Positions 38,075-46,753 of a stretch of 64,000 bases of DNA are shown here, one piece after another. The position numbers and the translations under genes were made by a program. Numbering within the stretch: position 1 is the first letter of the stretch; each line of letters starts with the position of its first letter. Location of the stretch: the NCBI RefSeq assembly GCF_019599295.1, contig NZ_JAIEWN010000001.1:291984-355983 (forward strand), read 5' to 3'. The notes beneath the pieces are model-generated. The model searched no databases and had not been told where the DNA came from. It saw only the letters and a program-made list of their open reading frames with translations. Source of the stretch: Oscillochloris sp. ZM17-4. Lineage in GTDB: Bacteria > Chloroflexota > Chloroflexia > Chloroflexales > Chloroflexaceae.

Positions 38075-38884
38075 ATGATGGGCGACGACGTATTTGATCG
38101 AACGGCGATACTGGCCGATCTTCGCACAGCAACGCTGCCGCGCGCGGTGCGCTCCTACGCGCAGGTCGGCTCGACGATGGACGTGGCACGCCAGTTGCTA
38201 CCATCGCTCGCAGACGACGATCTGCCGCTGCTGGTGCTGGCCGACGAGCAGACGAGCGGGCGCGGGCGGCGCGGGCGGGTCTGGGTGGCCCCCCCCGGCA
38301 GCGCCCTGCTGCTCTCGCTGGCCCTCAGGCCGGCATGGCTGGCCCCCGAGCGGGCGATCAGCATGGTCTGGATGGCCGCGGTCGCCCTCTGCGACGCGGT
38401 GGCCGAGCAGACCGGGATGGCGGCCGCGCTGAAGTGGCCGAACGACCTGCTGCTGCCGACTTCCGCCGGCGGCCACGCCAAGGCGGCGGGCATCCTGCTG
38501 GAGGCCAGCGGCGGCCAGGCGATCGACTGGGTGATCATCGGCATGGGCCTGAACGTGAGCGCGGCGCCGCCGCCCGAGGCCACGCCCTACCCGGCCACCA
38601 GCCTGAGCGCGGCGGCCGGGCGGCCCGTGGATCGCCTGGCCGTGCTGCGCGCCCTGCTGCGCCACCTGGACACCTGGCACGCCAGGCTGATCGCCGGCGA
38701 GGATCTGGCCCTGTTCACGGCCTGGCGCGGGCGGCTCCACACGCTCGGGCAGACGATCACGGTGCAGGCGCCGCAGGGGCCGATCACTGGACTGGCCGAG
38801 TCGGTCGATCCGAGCGGAGCGCTCCTCCTGCGCGATCAGGCCGGGGCGCTGCACACCATCACCACAGGCGATGTCGGAATGTAG
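38075..38884 (+). CDS. birA: Biotin--[acetyl-CoA carboxylase] ligase, without DNA-binding domain
   Basis: Attaches biotin to the carboxyl-carrier protein of acetyl-CoA carboxylase through biotinyl-5'-AMP. Biotin/ATP loop TSGRGRRGRVW (about residues 60-70), KWPNDLLL (about 116-123), GMGLNV, and the C-terminal SH3-like domain. There is no N-terminal helix-turn-helix, so this is the monofunctional class that does not repress transcription. I chose ATG 38,075 (or 38,078). A TAAAAT only 8 nt upstream could be a -10 box, in which case the mRNA would have almost no leader. The longer frame starting at 37,979 lies inside the MITE-like element and is rejected. Confidence 0.9.
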   Translation: MMGDDVFDRTAILADLRTATLPRAVRSYAQVGSTMDVARQLLPSLADDDLPLLVLADEQTSGRGRRGRVWVAPPGSALLLSLALRPAWLAPERAISMVWMAAVALCDAVAEQTGMAAALKWPNDLLLPTSAGGHAKAAGILLEASGGQAIDWVIIGMGLNVSAAPPPEATPYPATSLSAAAGRPVDRLAVLRALLRHLDTWHARLIAGEDLALFTAWRGRLHTLGQTITVQAPQGPITGLAESVDPSGALLLRDQAGALHTITTGDVGM

Positions 38885-38964
38885 GGGCGACACATGTGGC
38901 CGCCCGGTGGCCGCCCGGTGGCCGCGCTCACCCCCCTCTCACCCTCATCTCATCGCCGCCACCG

Positions 38965-38991
38965 TTGGCCTCTGACAACCTGTGGTATAGT
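38965..38991 (+). promoter_or_regulatory. Possible promoter of the LCP gene
   Basis: TTGGCC (38,965-38,970) and TATAGT (38,986-38,991) are separated by 15 bp, shorter than ideal, about 40 bp before the LCP start. Confidence 0.35.
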
Positions 38992-39031
38992 AAAGGGCAT
39001 CAAAATCTTGAATAACCGGAGAGATGGAGGT

Positions 39032-40171
39032 ATGCCGTTCTCTCGTAGGCGCCTCGTTCTCAGCGCCGTTATCTTCGTCAGTCTGATAGTCGCAGCCACG
39101 ATGCTGCGCCTCGCCTATGAGTGGCGACAGGCCCTTGACGATATCGATTCCATGATCGTAACGCCGGCAGTGATCCAGCTGCCTACGGACACCTCTCTAT
39201 CTGCCAGCGCAGCCTCCCAGACACCCCCGGCGTCGAGCCAAGCATCTGGCGATGCCCAGGCCCAGCCTGAGGCCGCCGCCAATGCTCCCAGCGACGGGAG
39301 CGCCCCCGTCTCCGCCGCCAGTGGCGGCGAAGCCGCGGCCAGCCTCAGCCAGGAGACGCTGAACATCCTGCTGCTCGGCACCGACGCCCGCCCCACCGAC
39401 ACCGAGCCCACCCGCACCGACGCGATCGTGCTCGTCCGACTCGAGCGCGACAGCGGCCGGGTCAGCATGCTCTCCATCCCGCGCGACCTGTGGGTGACCT
39501 ACCCCAGCGGCGGCGAGGGCCGGATCAACGCGGCCTTCGCCGTGGGCGAGAAGAAGTACGGCCCCGGCGGCGGCGCGGCCCTGGCCAAGTCCACCGTGGG
39601 CAAGCTGCTCGGCGTCGAGGTCGACCAGTTCGTGCTGATCAACTTCCAGGGCTTCAAGACCCTGATCGACCAGCTCGGCGGGATCACCGTCGATGTGCCC
39701 GAGGCGATCAGCGACCCGGCCTACCCCACCGACGACTTCCGCACGATCAGCGTGAGCTTCGCCGCCGGCCCGCAGCAGATGGACGGCGAGCACGCCCTGA
39801 TCTACGCGCGCACCCGCCACGCCGACAGCGACTTCGGGCGCAACCAGCGCCAGCAGCTGGTGCTGATGGCGATCTTCAACCGCGTCCGCGAGCGCGGCCT
39901 GCTCCAGCAGCTCACCAGCCTCGACGACTACACCGGCGCCCTGCGCGGCTATGTGAAGACGGACCTCGACCTGAAGGACCGCGGGCGCATGCTTGCGCTG
40001 GCCAACTTCGCCCGCGGCATCAGCCCCGAGGATGTGCTGCGCTACGCGATCGACTCGACGACGATCGTCGAGCTGCGCCCCCCGGCGACCTTCGCCGCCG
40101 AGCCGCGCTCGCTGAAGCGGATCGTGGCCCAGTTCACCGGCGAGGCCACCTCCACCGCCGGTGGAGAGTAA
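39032..40171 (+). CDS. LytR-CpsA-Psr (LCP) family cell-envelope ligase
   Basis: Membrane-anchored phosphotransferase predicted to attach a lipid-linked glycan to the cell wall or another acceptor. One N-terminal helix (about residues 8-28), a long Ala/Ser/Pro-rich extracytoplasmic linker (about 50-105), then the LCP core: ILLLGTDARPTDTEPTRTDA, LSIPRDLWV, and the Arg-rich pocket YARTRHADSDFGRNQRQQ. The ATG at 39,032 follows GGAGAG 8 nt upstream. The next gene encodes MurJ. The pair fits delivery of surface polymer, possibly the glycan made by the 12-27 kb cluster. Confidence 0.92.
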   Translation: MPFSRRRLVLSAVIFVSLIVAATMLRLAYEWRQALDDIDSMIVTPAVIQLPTDTSLSASAASQTPPASSQASGDAQAQPEAAANAPSDGSAPVSAASGGEAAASLSQETLNILLLGTDARPTDTEPTRTDAIVLVRLERDSGRVSMLSIPRDLWVTYPSGGEGRINAAFAVGEKKYGPGGGAALAKSTVGKLLGVEVDQFVLINFQGFKTLIDQLGGITVDVPEAISDPAYPTDDFRTISVSFAAGPQQMDGEHALIYARTRHADSDFGRNQRQQLVLMAIFNRVRERGLLQQLTSLDDYTGALRGYVKTDLDLKDRGRMLALANFARGISPEDVLRYAIDSTTIVELRPPATFAAEPRSLKRIVAQFTGEATSTAGGE

Positions 40172-40183
40172 AAAGAAGGGGTT

Positions 40184-40208
40184 TGGGGGAGGGCTTGGCC
40201 CTCCCCCA
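40184..40208. repeat. 11-bp perfect palindrome between LCP and MurJ genes
   Basis: Arms 40,184-40,194 and 40,198-40,208 match perfectly around TTG. It lies upstream of the MurJ ATG chosen here and would be inside the coding region if the GTG at 40,161 were used. Confidence 0.75.
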
Positions 40209-40226
40209 GCCTCTCCCAGCAGCGCG

Positions 40227-41753
40227 ATGAGGAGCGTGGCGGTCGCCGCGCTCCTCATCGGCGTGGGCAACATCGCCAGCCGCGCCCTCGGCCTCATCCG
40301 CGAGCCGACCATCGCCTACTACTTCGGCCGCGGCGCCGCCACCGACGCCTTCACCCTGGCCTGGACGGTGCCCAACACGGTCTACGACATGCTGATCAAC
40401 GGGGCGGTCAGCGCGGCCCTCGTGCCGGTGTTCAGCGAGTACGCCGAGGGCGACCAGGACGAGTTCTGGCGCGTGGTCTCCGGGGTGATCAGCATCGCCC
40501 TGGCCGCCCTGACCATCCTGACGGCCCTGGTGGTCTGGCAGGCCCCGGCGGTGGTGCGCCTGCTGGTGCAGCCCGGCCAGGAGGGCCTGCGCGACCAGAC
40601 GACATCCCTGGTGCGCCTGCTCATGCCCGCCGTGCTGCTCATGGGCGTCTCCGGGCTGACGACGGCGATCCTCTACGCCCGCCAGAGGTTCCTGCTGCCG
40701 GCCTTCGTCGGCGCGGCCTTCAACGCCGGCATGATCGCCGGGATCGTGCTGCTCCACGGGCGGCTGGGCGTGAGCAGCCTGGCCGCCGGCGCGGTGGCGG
40801 GCGCCCTGGGCCAGGTGCTGCTCCAGCTGCCCGGCCTGCGCGGCTCCCGCCTGCGGCCCAGCCTCAGCCTGGAGCACCCGGCCGTGCGGCGCATCCTGCG
40901 GCTCTACGCCCCCGTGGCGCTCGGCATCGGCTTCTCGATCATCGGCACGCTGATCGACCGCTGGCTCGCCTCGGGCCTGCCCGCCGCGCCCACCACCATG
41001 CGCTACGCGACCACGCTCATCCAGTTCCCGCTCGGCCTGGTGGCCTCGGCGGTCTCCCTGGCCGTCCTGCCCACCCTCTCGCGGCAGAGCGCCGCAGGCG
41101 ACGACGACGCCTTCCGGGCGACCCTGGCGATGGGCTTGAAGGTGGTGCTGCTGCTCATCCTGCCGGCCAGCGCCGGGCTGCTGGCCCTGGCCGGGCCGAT
41201 CACCCGCCTGCTCTTCGAGCGCGGGGCCTTCGGCAGCGCCGACTCGGCGGCCACGGCGACGGCACTGCTCTTCTACCTGCCCGGCCTGCCGGCCGCCGCG
41301 ATCGACCAGGTGCTGATCTTCGCCTTCTACGCGCGCAAGAATACGCTCACGCCGAACCTCATCCAGGGCGCGGCGATCGGCTTCTACCTGCTGACCGCCC
41401 TGCCGCTGCTGGCCCTCAGCCAGCTCGGCTTCCTGGCCCTGGTGCTCGGCAACTCGGCCCAGTGGGTCGGCCACGCCCTGCTGGCGGCATGGCTGCTGCA
41501 CCGCGCCGTGCCCATGGGCGGCCAGCGCCTCGGCGAGGCGGCGGCCAAGGCGCTCCTGGCCAGCCTGCTCATGGCCGCCGCCGTCTATGGCCTGGCCGCC
41601 CTGCTCGGCGGCGCGCCCGCCCTCGTCCAGGTGGCCGCGGCCGGCGGCCTCGGCGGCCTGATCTACCTCGGCGCCTGCGCCGCCCTGCGCGTCGAGGCCC
41701 TCGGCTTCTTCCTCGGCGCCCTGCGCGCGCGCTTCGCGAGGCGTCAGGCATAA
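40227..41753 (+). CDS. murJ: Lipid II flippase MurJ (MviN family)
   Basis: MOP-superfamily flippase that moves the peptidoglycan precursor lipid II to the outer leaflet. About 14 helices in 508 residues. It has the family opening NIASRALGLIREPTIAYYFG and an early VYDMLINGAVSAALVPVFSEY, plus LFERGAFGSADS. I chose the ATG at 40,227, which aligns with usual MurJ N-termini. The GTG at 40,161 would overlap the LCP stop but read through a palindrome. Pairing with LCP suggests coordinated wall assembly. Confidence 0.92.
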   Translation: MRSVAVAALLIGVGNIASRALGLIREPTIAYYFGRGAATDAFTLAWTVPNTVYDMLINGAVSAALVPVFSEYAEGDQDEFWRVVSGVISIALAALTILTALVVWQAPAVVRLLVQPGQEGLRDQTTSLVRLLMPAVLLMGVSGLTTAILYARQRFLLPAFVGAAFNAGMIAGIVLLHGRLGVSSLAAGAVAGALGQVLLQLPGLRGSRLRPSLSLEHPAVRRILRLYAPVALGIGFSIIGTLIDRWLASGLPAAPTTMRYATTLIQFPLGLVASAVSLAVLPTLSRQSAAGDDDAFRATLAMGLKVVLLLILPASAGLLALAGPITRLLFERGAFGSADSAATATALLFYLPGLPAAAIDQVLIFAFYARKNTLTPNLIQGAAIGFYLLTALPLLALSQLGFLALVLGNSAQWVGHALLAAWLLHRAVPMGGQRLGEAAAKALLASLLMAAAVYGLAALLGGAPALVQVAAAGGLGGLIYLGACAALRVEALGFFLGALRARFARRQA

Positions 41754-41764
41754 TCCATCACGCC

Positions 41765-42724
41765 TCACGCCCGATCAATCAGCGCCTCGATCCGGGTCAG
41801 GAAGTGCTCCACGAAGCCCTCGCCGTCGAACTGCTCCACCAGGCGCACGTTCGGCGCGCGGTCGGTCTTGCCCAGGAAGTCGGCCACCGTCTTGCCCACC
41901 GAGAGCTCGCCGGAAAGCTCGACCTCCACATTCACCGGGCGGGTCACGGCCAGCTCGGGCACGTAGGCCAGGGCCAGCGCCGCCGGGTCGTTCAGCGAGC
42001 AGCCCGCGAAGCCCAGGCGCACGCGGTGCATCTCCATGTAGTAGCGGGTCGACTCGGCCACGAAGTGGGCGATCGGGCCGCCGCGCTCCAGCAGGCGCCC
42101 GATATGCACATCGGTGATCCGCACCCCGCGCGTGATATCCCAGGGCATGATCGTGATCGGCGCGCCGCTCGTGAAGACGATCTGGGCCGCGTGCGGGTCG
42201 GCGTAGACATTGAACTCGGCCAGGGGCGAGGCGTTCCCCTCGATGCGGAAGGCCCCGCCCATATAGATCAGCTCGCGCAGGGAGCCGGCGAGGCGCGGCT
42301 CCTTGCGCATCGCCAGGGCCACGTTGGTCAGCGGGCCGACCGCGACCAGAGTCACCTCGCCGGGCGCGGCCATAACCTCGCGGATGAGCAGATCCACCGC
42401 GTGCTCGGCGACCGCCGCCGCCGGCGACGGCGGCAGGGCCGCGTAGCCCAGGCCCGACACCCCGTGGACCTCGGGGGCGTGGAAGCGCGGCCGCAGCAGC
42501 GGCCGGTCGCAGCCGGCGGCCACCGGGATATGCGCGGCCCCGCCGAGGGCCAGCACATCGAGGCCGTTGCGCACCGCCTCGCTCAGCGCGCAGTTGCCGT
42601 GTACCACCGCGAGCGCGGCCAGATCGATCTCGGGCGAGGCCAGGGCCAGCAGGATCGCCAGGGCATCGTCGATGCCGGGGTCGGTGTCGAGCAGGACGCG
42701 CAGCGGGCGAGAGGGAAGGCTCAT
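41765..42724 (-). CDS. Inosine-uridine-preferring nucleoside hydrolase
   Basis: Cleaves the N-glycosidic bond of ribonucleosides for salvage. The Ca-binding N-terminal signature DTDPGIDDA is at about residues 13-21. Further motifs are TLVAVGPLTNVALAM, LIYMGGAF, AEFNVYADPHAA and a C-terminal NDPAALA with a further Ca ligand. The ATG at 42,724 follows AGGAG by about 7 nt. Length (319) is typical. Purine or pyrimidine preference cannot be read. Convergent with murJ. Confidence 0.93.
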   Translation of the reverse strand: MSLPSRPLRVLLDTDPGIDDALAILLALASPEIDLAALAVVHGNCALSEAVRNGLDVLALGGAAHIPVAAGCDRPLLRPRFHAPEVHGVSGLGYAALPPSPAAAVAEHAVDLLIREVMAAPGEVTLVAVGPLTNVALAMRKEPRLAGSLRELIYMGGAFRIEGNASPLAEFNVYADPHAAQIVFTSGAPITIMPWDITRGVRITDVHIGRLLERGGPIAHFVAESTRYYMEMHRVRLGFAGCSLNDPAALALAYVPELAVTRPVNVEVELSGELSVGKTVADFLGKTDRAPNVRLVEQFDGEGFVEHFLTRIEALIDRA

Positions 42725-42774
42725 GGGGCAACTCCTGGGAGATGAGGCGGGCGACTCGGTCTACTATAGCAGAT

Positions 42775-42841
42775 GGCAGAGCGCAGAGCGTAGAGCGCAG
42801 AGCGCAGAGCGTAGGGCGCAGAGCGTAGGGCGTAGAGCGTC
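42775..42841 (+). repeat. GCGCAGA/GCGTAGA heptad array, one-armed
   Basis: About nine tandem 7-bp units (GCGCAGA, GCGTAGA, GCGTAGG) lie in the divergent space between the nucleoside hydrolase and exonuclease genes. No complementary arm follows. Confidence 0.9.
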
Positions 42842-42934
42842 CTTCGTGGTCAGCTTGACGCCCCGTAGCGCGCCGTGCCATAATGGGCGCAGCGAAGCCA
42901 TTGGTCGGCGCGTGTCATCGGGGGCGAGTGGGGG

Positions 42935-43441
42935 ATGCGGGCCTACCTAGATATTGAGACCACCTTCGCCGGCAGCATCAGCGTCATCGGCATCTACCGG
43001 CCCGACAGCGGCACCACCCAGCTCGTCGGCGGCGGCGTGAGCGATGTGAACCTCTACGACGCCCTGGAGGGCGTCTCGACGATCATCACCTTCGCCGGCA
43101 GCAGCTTCGACCTGCCCGTGATCCGCAAGCGGCTCTTCGCCGACCTGCGCAGCGAGTTCGACCACCGCGACCTGCTCTATGTCTGCCGCAGGCGCGGCCT
43201 GCGCGGCGGGCTGAAGGTCGTCGAGCAGCGCCTCGGCATCGACCGCGACACCGCCGGCATCACCGGCTACGACGCCCCGCGGCTCTGGGATCGCTACGAG
43301 ACGCGCGGGGAGCAGTCGGCGCTCGACACGCTCCTCAGGTACAACTATGAGGACGTGGTCAACCTCGCGCTCCTGGAGGCGATCCTCGACGGCGCGCCCG
43401 CGGCCCAGCTCGCCCCCGCAGTCACCGTCCTGATGACCTAA
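42935..43441 (+). CDS. RNase H-fold 3'-5' exonuclease-like protein (YprB/RNase_H_2 type)
   Basis: DEDD-type nuclease domain alone. AYLDIETTF (Asp6, Glu8) forms the first metal-ligand pair. IITFAGSSFDLPVI has the second-motif Asp, and RYNYEDVVNLALL the third-motif Asp. At 168 residues it is the minimal domain, with no helicase or other partner attached. Role is probably DNA or RNA processing; the natural substrate is unknown. It ends 47 bp before the PASTA kinase gene and may be cotranscribed with it. Confidence 0.8.
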   Translation: MRAYLDIETTFAGSISVIGIYRPDSGTTQLVGGGVSDVNLYDALEGVSTIITFAGSSFDLPVIRKRLFADLRSEFDHRDLLYVCRRRGLRGGLKVVEQRLGIDRDTAGITGYDAPRLWDRYETRGEQSALDTLLRYNYEDVVNLALLEAILDGAPAAQLAPAVTVLMT

Positions 43442-43488
43442 TACTCCGGCCCTGGGATCCCCCTCGGCCAGCAGATAGATTGACCTCG

Positions 43489-45315
43489 ATGCAGCAGAAA
43501 GTTCTCGACGGCCGCTATGAGCTCGACCGCAAGATCGGCGAGGGCGGCATGGCCCGCGTCTACCTCGGCCGCGACCTGCGGCTGAATCGGCGCGTCGCCA
43601 TCAAGATCCCGCATCGCCACGCCAGCGGCGACGCCGACTTCCTCGACCGGTTCCGCCACGAGGCCCAGGCCGCCGCCATCCTCGCCCACCCCAATATCGT
43701 CGATGTCTACGATGTCGGCCAGGACGGCGACATCCACTATATCGTCATGGAGTACGTCGAGGGCACCGACCTGAAGGCGGTGATCAACCGCGAGGCGCCC
43801 CTCACCGCCGCCCGCGCCGTCGATATCGCCGGGCAGATCGCCCGCGGGCTCTCGGCCGCGCACAAGGCGGGCATGGTCCACCGCGACATCAAGCCCCAGA
43901 ATGTGATCGTCACCGCCGATGGCCGGGCGCGCATCACCGACTTCGGCGTCGCCAAGAGCCACCTCAGCACCGCCCTCACCGAGACCGGCGTCTCCTTCGG
44001 CACCGTGGACTACATCTCGCCCGAGCAGGCCCAGGGCCGCGCGGCGACCCCGCAGTCGGACATCTACGCCCTCGGCATTGTGCTCTACGAGATGCTCACG
44101 GCCCGGCTGCCATTTAAGGGCGACTCCGCCGTGGCCGTGGCGATGAAGCACGTCACTGAGGAGCCGCCCCCGCCGCGCCAGATCAACCCGCAGATTCCGG
44201 CCCAGCTCGAGGCGCTGATCCTGCGCGCCATGGATAAGGACCCGGCCCGCCGCCCGCGCAGCGCGATGGAGTTCGCCGACCTGATCGCCGGCTACACCCA
44301 GATCGCGCAGCAGGAGACGGTGGTCAACCCGGCGCTCGCCGGCGTGGGCGGGCGGCCGGCCCAGCGCGGCCCGACGACGCAGCCCCCGCGCCAGGCCGGC
44401 GGATCGAGCGGCACCGGCGCCACCGGGCGGGTGAGCATCCCCATGCCCAGGCAGACCCCGGCCCGCGCCCCGCGCCAGGAGGGCCTGGGCTGCGGCATCT
44501 TCCTGGTGGGCATGCTCATCCTCGCGGGCGTCCTCGGCATCGTGATGCTCTTCAGCACCGGCGCCCTGAACGGCCTGTTCGGCAGCATCGGCGGCGACCC
44601 GCGGCCCACCACGTCGGCCCCGCCCCCGGGCGGCACCGCCGCCCCCGGCGAGCCGAGCCCCACGCCCGACCAGCGGATCAGCGTGCCCACGCTGGTCGGG
44701 CTGAGCGACGGCGCGGCGCAGGAGCAGCTGCTCAAGCTCCAGCTCATCCCCGCGCCGCAGGGCGAGAATAACCCGACCGTCAGCCAGGGCCTTGTGATCA
44801 GCCAGACGGTCGCGCCCGGCGAGCTGCTGGCCCCCGGCCTGACGGTGACTTACACCGTCAGCCTCGGGCCGCTCCTGGTGACGGTGCTCGATGTCACCAA
44901 TACCCGTGTCGAGATCGCCCGCTCGCAGCTCACCGCCCTTGGGATCCAGGTCGCCGTCGTGGAGGTGCCGAGCGTCGCCATCGATGCGGGCTTTGTGATC
45001 GATCAGTCGCCGCGCTCCGGCCTGCGCATCGCCCAGGGCGAGACCGTGACGATCCGGGTGAGCCAGGGCGATGTGGTCCGCTTCCCCGATGTGATCGGCA
45101 AGACCCGCGCCGAGGCCGAGGCCATCCTGGCGGCGACGCCGGGGATGACCCTGGAGTTTGTTGACGTGCAGGGGCGCGATCGGCTGATCGACTTCGACAC
45201 GTTTGCGCCTGGCGAAGTGGTGAGCGCGCAGATCCAGGGCGGGTCGGGGATCAGCAACGGTGAGCTGATACCGCGCGGCAGCAGGATCATCCTCGGGGTG
45301 CGGGCGGAGAGCTAA
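43489..45315 (+). CDS. PASTA-domain Ser/Thr protein kinase (PknB/PrkC-like)
   Basis: Membrane receptor kinase that senses peptidoglycan fragments or lipid II. Kinase domain about residues 8-275: GEGGMARVYLG loop, VAIKIPH Lys, HRDIKPQNV catalytic loop, DFG and a regular activation segment. A Pro/Arg-rich juxtamembrane region (about 280-330), one helix (CGIFLVGMLILAGVLGIVML, about 335-354) and three PASTA domains follow (about 395-460, 461-525, 528-608). ATG at 43,489 is preferred over the TTG at 43,480. Context near MurJ and LCP supports a cell-wall role. It ends at a hairpin terminator. Confidence 0.94.
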   Translation: MQQKVLDGRYELDRKIGEGGMARVYLGRDLRLNRRVAIKIPHRHASGDADFLDRFRHEAQAAAILAHPNIVDVYDVGQDGDIHYIVMEYVEGTDLKAVINREAPLTAARAVDIAGQIARGLSAAHKAGMVHRDIKPQNVIVTADGRARITDFGVAKSHLSTALTETGVSFGTVDYISPEQAQGRAATPQSDIYALGIVLYEMLTARLPFKGDSAVAVAMKHVTEEPPPPRQINPQIPAQLEALILRAMDKDPARRPRSAMEFADLIAGYTQIAQQETVVNPALAGVGGRPAQRGPTTQPPRQAGGSSGTGATGRVSIPMPRQTPARAPRQEGLGCGIFLVGMLILAGVLGIVMLFSTGALNGLFGSIGGDPRPTTSAPPPGGTAAPGEPSPTPDQRISVPTLVGLSDGAAQEQLLKLQLIPAPQGENNPTVSQGLVISQTVAPGELLAPGLTVTYTVSLGPLLVTVLDVTNTRVEIARSQLTALGIQVAVVEVPSVAIDAGFVIDQSPRSGLRIAQGETVTIRVSQGDVVRFPDVIGKTRAEAEAILAATPGMTLEFVDVQGRDRLIDFDTFAPGEVVSAQIQGGSGISNGELIPRGSRIILGVRAES

Positions 45316-45319
45316 CATA

Positions 45320-45357
45320 GAGAATGGAGCATGGGACAAGTCCCAAGCTCCATTCTC
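45320..45357 (+). terminator. Hairpin terminator after the PASTA kinase gene
   Basis: Arms 45,320-45,336 and 45,341-45,357 match at 16 of 17 positions around a 4-nt loop (CAAG), 5 bp past the kinase stop. Confidence 0.65.
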
Positions 45358-45489
45358 AATTCGAGATAGTGGCTCCGGTACCCCGCCTCCCCCCGGCGCG
45401 GGGCACGGTGCCATTCCTTGATGTCCACACTCTACTACACCACCGTGAAAACTCGCTGTCTAAGGGTAGTGAGTTTTGTAACAAAAGCG

Positions 45490-46212
45490 TCATCTTCGGA
45501 TAGGAAGGGCATCCTCTTGGAGGCGGCCGTCGCTGACCCGGAAGACCCGGTCGGCCATGCCGACGACCTCAGGGCTGTGGGTGACCATCACCATGGTGCG
45601 GTTGGCCTGGCGGGTGAGCCGGTCGAGCAGGGCCAGCACCTGCTGGCCGGTGTCGGCGTCGAGGTTGCCGGTCGGCTCATCGGCCAGGATGAGCGCCGGG
45701 CTATGTACAAGGGCGCGGGCGATGGCCACCCGCTGCTGCTCGCCGCCGCTCAGGCGGTCGGGGTAGCTGGCGTCGCGGTCGGCCAGGCCCACCTCGGCCA
45801 GCATTGCCGCGGCCGTCGTGCGGGCCTCGGGGCCGCCGCGCCCGTTCAGCTCAAGTGGCAGCAGCACATTCTCCAGCACCGTCAGGGTCGGCACCAGGTT
45901 GAAGAACTGAAAGATGAATCCCACGCTGCGCCGGCGGAAGAGCGTGCGCTCGCGCTCGGAGAGCCGGGTCAGGTTCTGCCCGTCCACCCAGACCTCGCCC
46001 GCGCTCGGCGTGTCGATCCCGCTGACCAGGTTGAGCAGTGTGCTCTTGCCGCTGCCGCTCCTGCCAAGCAGCACGGCTATCTCGCCCCGGCCGACGCGCA
46101 GGCTCACCTCGTGCAGCACCGCCCGCGTGGCCCCGGCCTCCTCGTATGATTTGCTGACGCCCGCAAGCCGCAGCAGCGGCTCGCCCACAGGCGGATCGCG
46201 ACGATCGCTCAT
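45490..46212 (-). CDS. ABC transporter ATP-binding protein (LolD/MacB type)
   Basis: Cytosolic ATPase subunit of an ABC exporter or lipoprotein-release-like transporter. Walker [10 protein letters not shown] (about residues 44-52), Q-loop region with [19 protein letters not shown], signature [15 protein letters not shown] and Walker [13 protein letters not shown]. The ATG at 46,212 follows GGGGAG. Length (240) fits the MacB/LolD group. No permease gene is adjacent on either side, so the partner lies elsewhere. Confidence 0.9.
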   Translation of the reverse strand: MSDRRDPPVGEPLLRLAGVSKSYEEAGATRAVLHEVSLRVGRGEIAVLLGRSGSGKSTLLNLVSGIDTPSAGEVWVDGQNLTRLSERERTLFRRRSVGFIFQFFNLVPTLTVLENVLLPLELNGRGGPEARTTAAAMLAEVGLADRDASYPDRLSGGEQQRVAIARALVHSPALILADEPTGNLDADTGQQVLALLDRLTRQANRTMVMVTHSPEVVGMADRVFRVSDGRLQEDALPIRR

Positions 46213-46231
46213 TGAGACTCCCCCTACAACA

Positions 46232-46288
46232 TGTATGATGTGCAAGGGGCTTGCCAGCTTCGCTGGCAAGCCCCTTGCACATCATACA
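46232..46288. repeat. 27-bp perfect palindrome with GCTTCGC cap
   Basis: Arms 46,232-46,258 and 46,262-46,288 are perfect complements around TTC. It lies upstream of the ABC ATPase gene in the divergent space. Confidence 0.9.
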
Positions 46289-46717
46289 CACTATCTGCTG
46301 CCGCTGCCCGCAGGGTAAACGAAACGACGGCAGGAATCCTGCCGCCGTGGTCGTCGTTGAAACAAGATTGGCGCTGACCCCGCCGGCCTTCTGGCAAGCG
46401 GCGCGGGGGGGGGAGAGGGTTTAGAGGGAAAAAGGGGAATAAGTGCGGAGTTGTCGTCCGGGGCTTATTCGCAAGCCGTTTTCCTTTGGGGCCGCGCTTC
46501 TCTGTTACCAACAGCATACGTCATAGGGGCCGGTGACTTCAATAGTCCCTTTCTCCCCCGTCATGATGGCCCATCTGGGAGCGCCAGTACTGGGAGGCGG
46601 GATGACCTATGCTACAATGAAGATAACGTTCGAGCGCCCCCTTTTGTTTCAGCGCCATTGCAAGATCGGGCGGCCCCCTGGGTGTGGGCCGGGCCGCATC
46701 GCGCGTCCAGATGCGCA
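46289..46717. other. Intergenic region upstream of rarA
   Basis: About 430 bp without a convincing gene. It contains a small imperfect hairpin (CGGCAGGAATCCTGCCG), a G-rich tract, and a possible -10 box (TACAAT, 46,613-46,618). An open frame continuing upstream from rarA has no conserved sequence. Confidence 0.5.
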
Positions 46718-46748
46718 GTCTGCCATCTGCAATCTGTAATCTGCACTC
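46718..46748 (+). repeat. TCTGCAA heptad array, one-armed
   Basis: About four 7-bp units (TCTGCCA, TCTGCAA, TCTGTAA, TCTGCAC) of the GATTGCA family lie directly before the rarA ATG, where a ribosome-binding site would be expected. Confidence 0.75.
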
Positions 46749-46753
46749 ACACT

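Noticed and set aside
40134-41768. 544-codon open frame antisense to murJ
   Set aside because: Gln/Gly/Ala/Arg-rich shadow of a multi-helix membrane protein.
43438-45414. 658-codon open frame antisense to the PASTA kinase
   Set aside because: No domain match; the opposite strand has all kinase motifs and PASTA domains.
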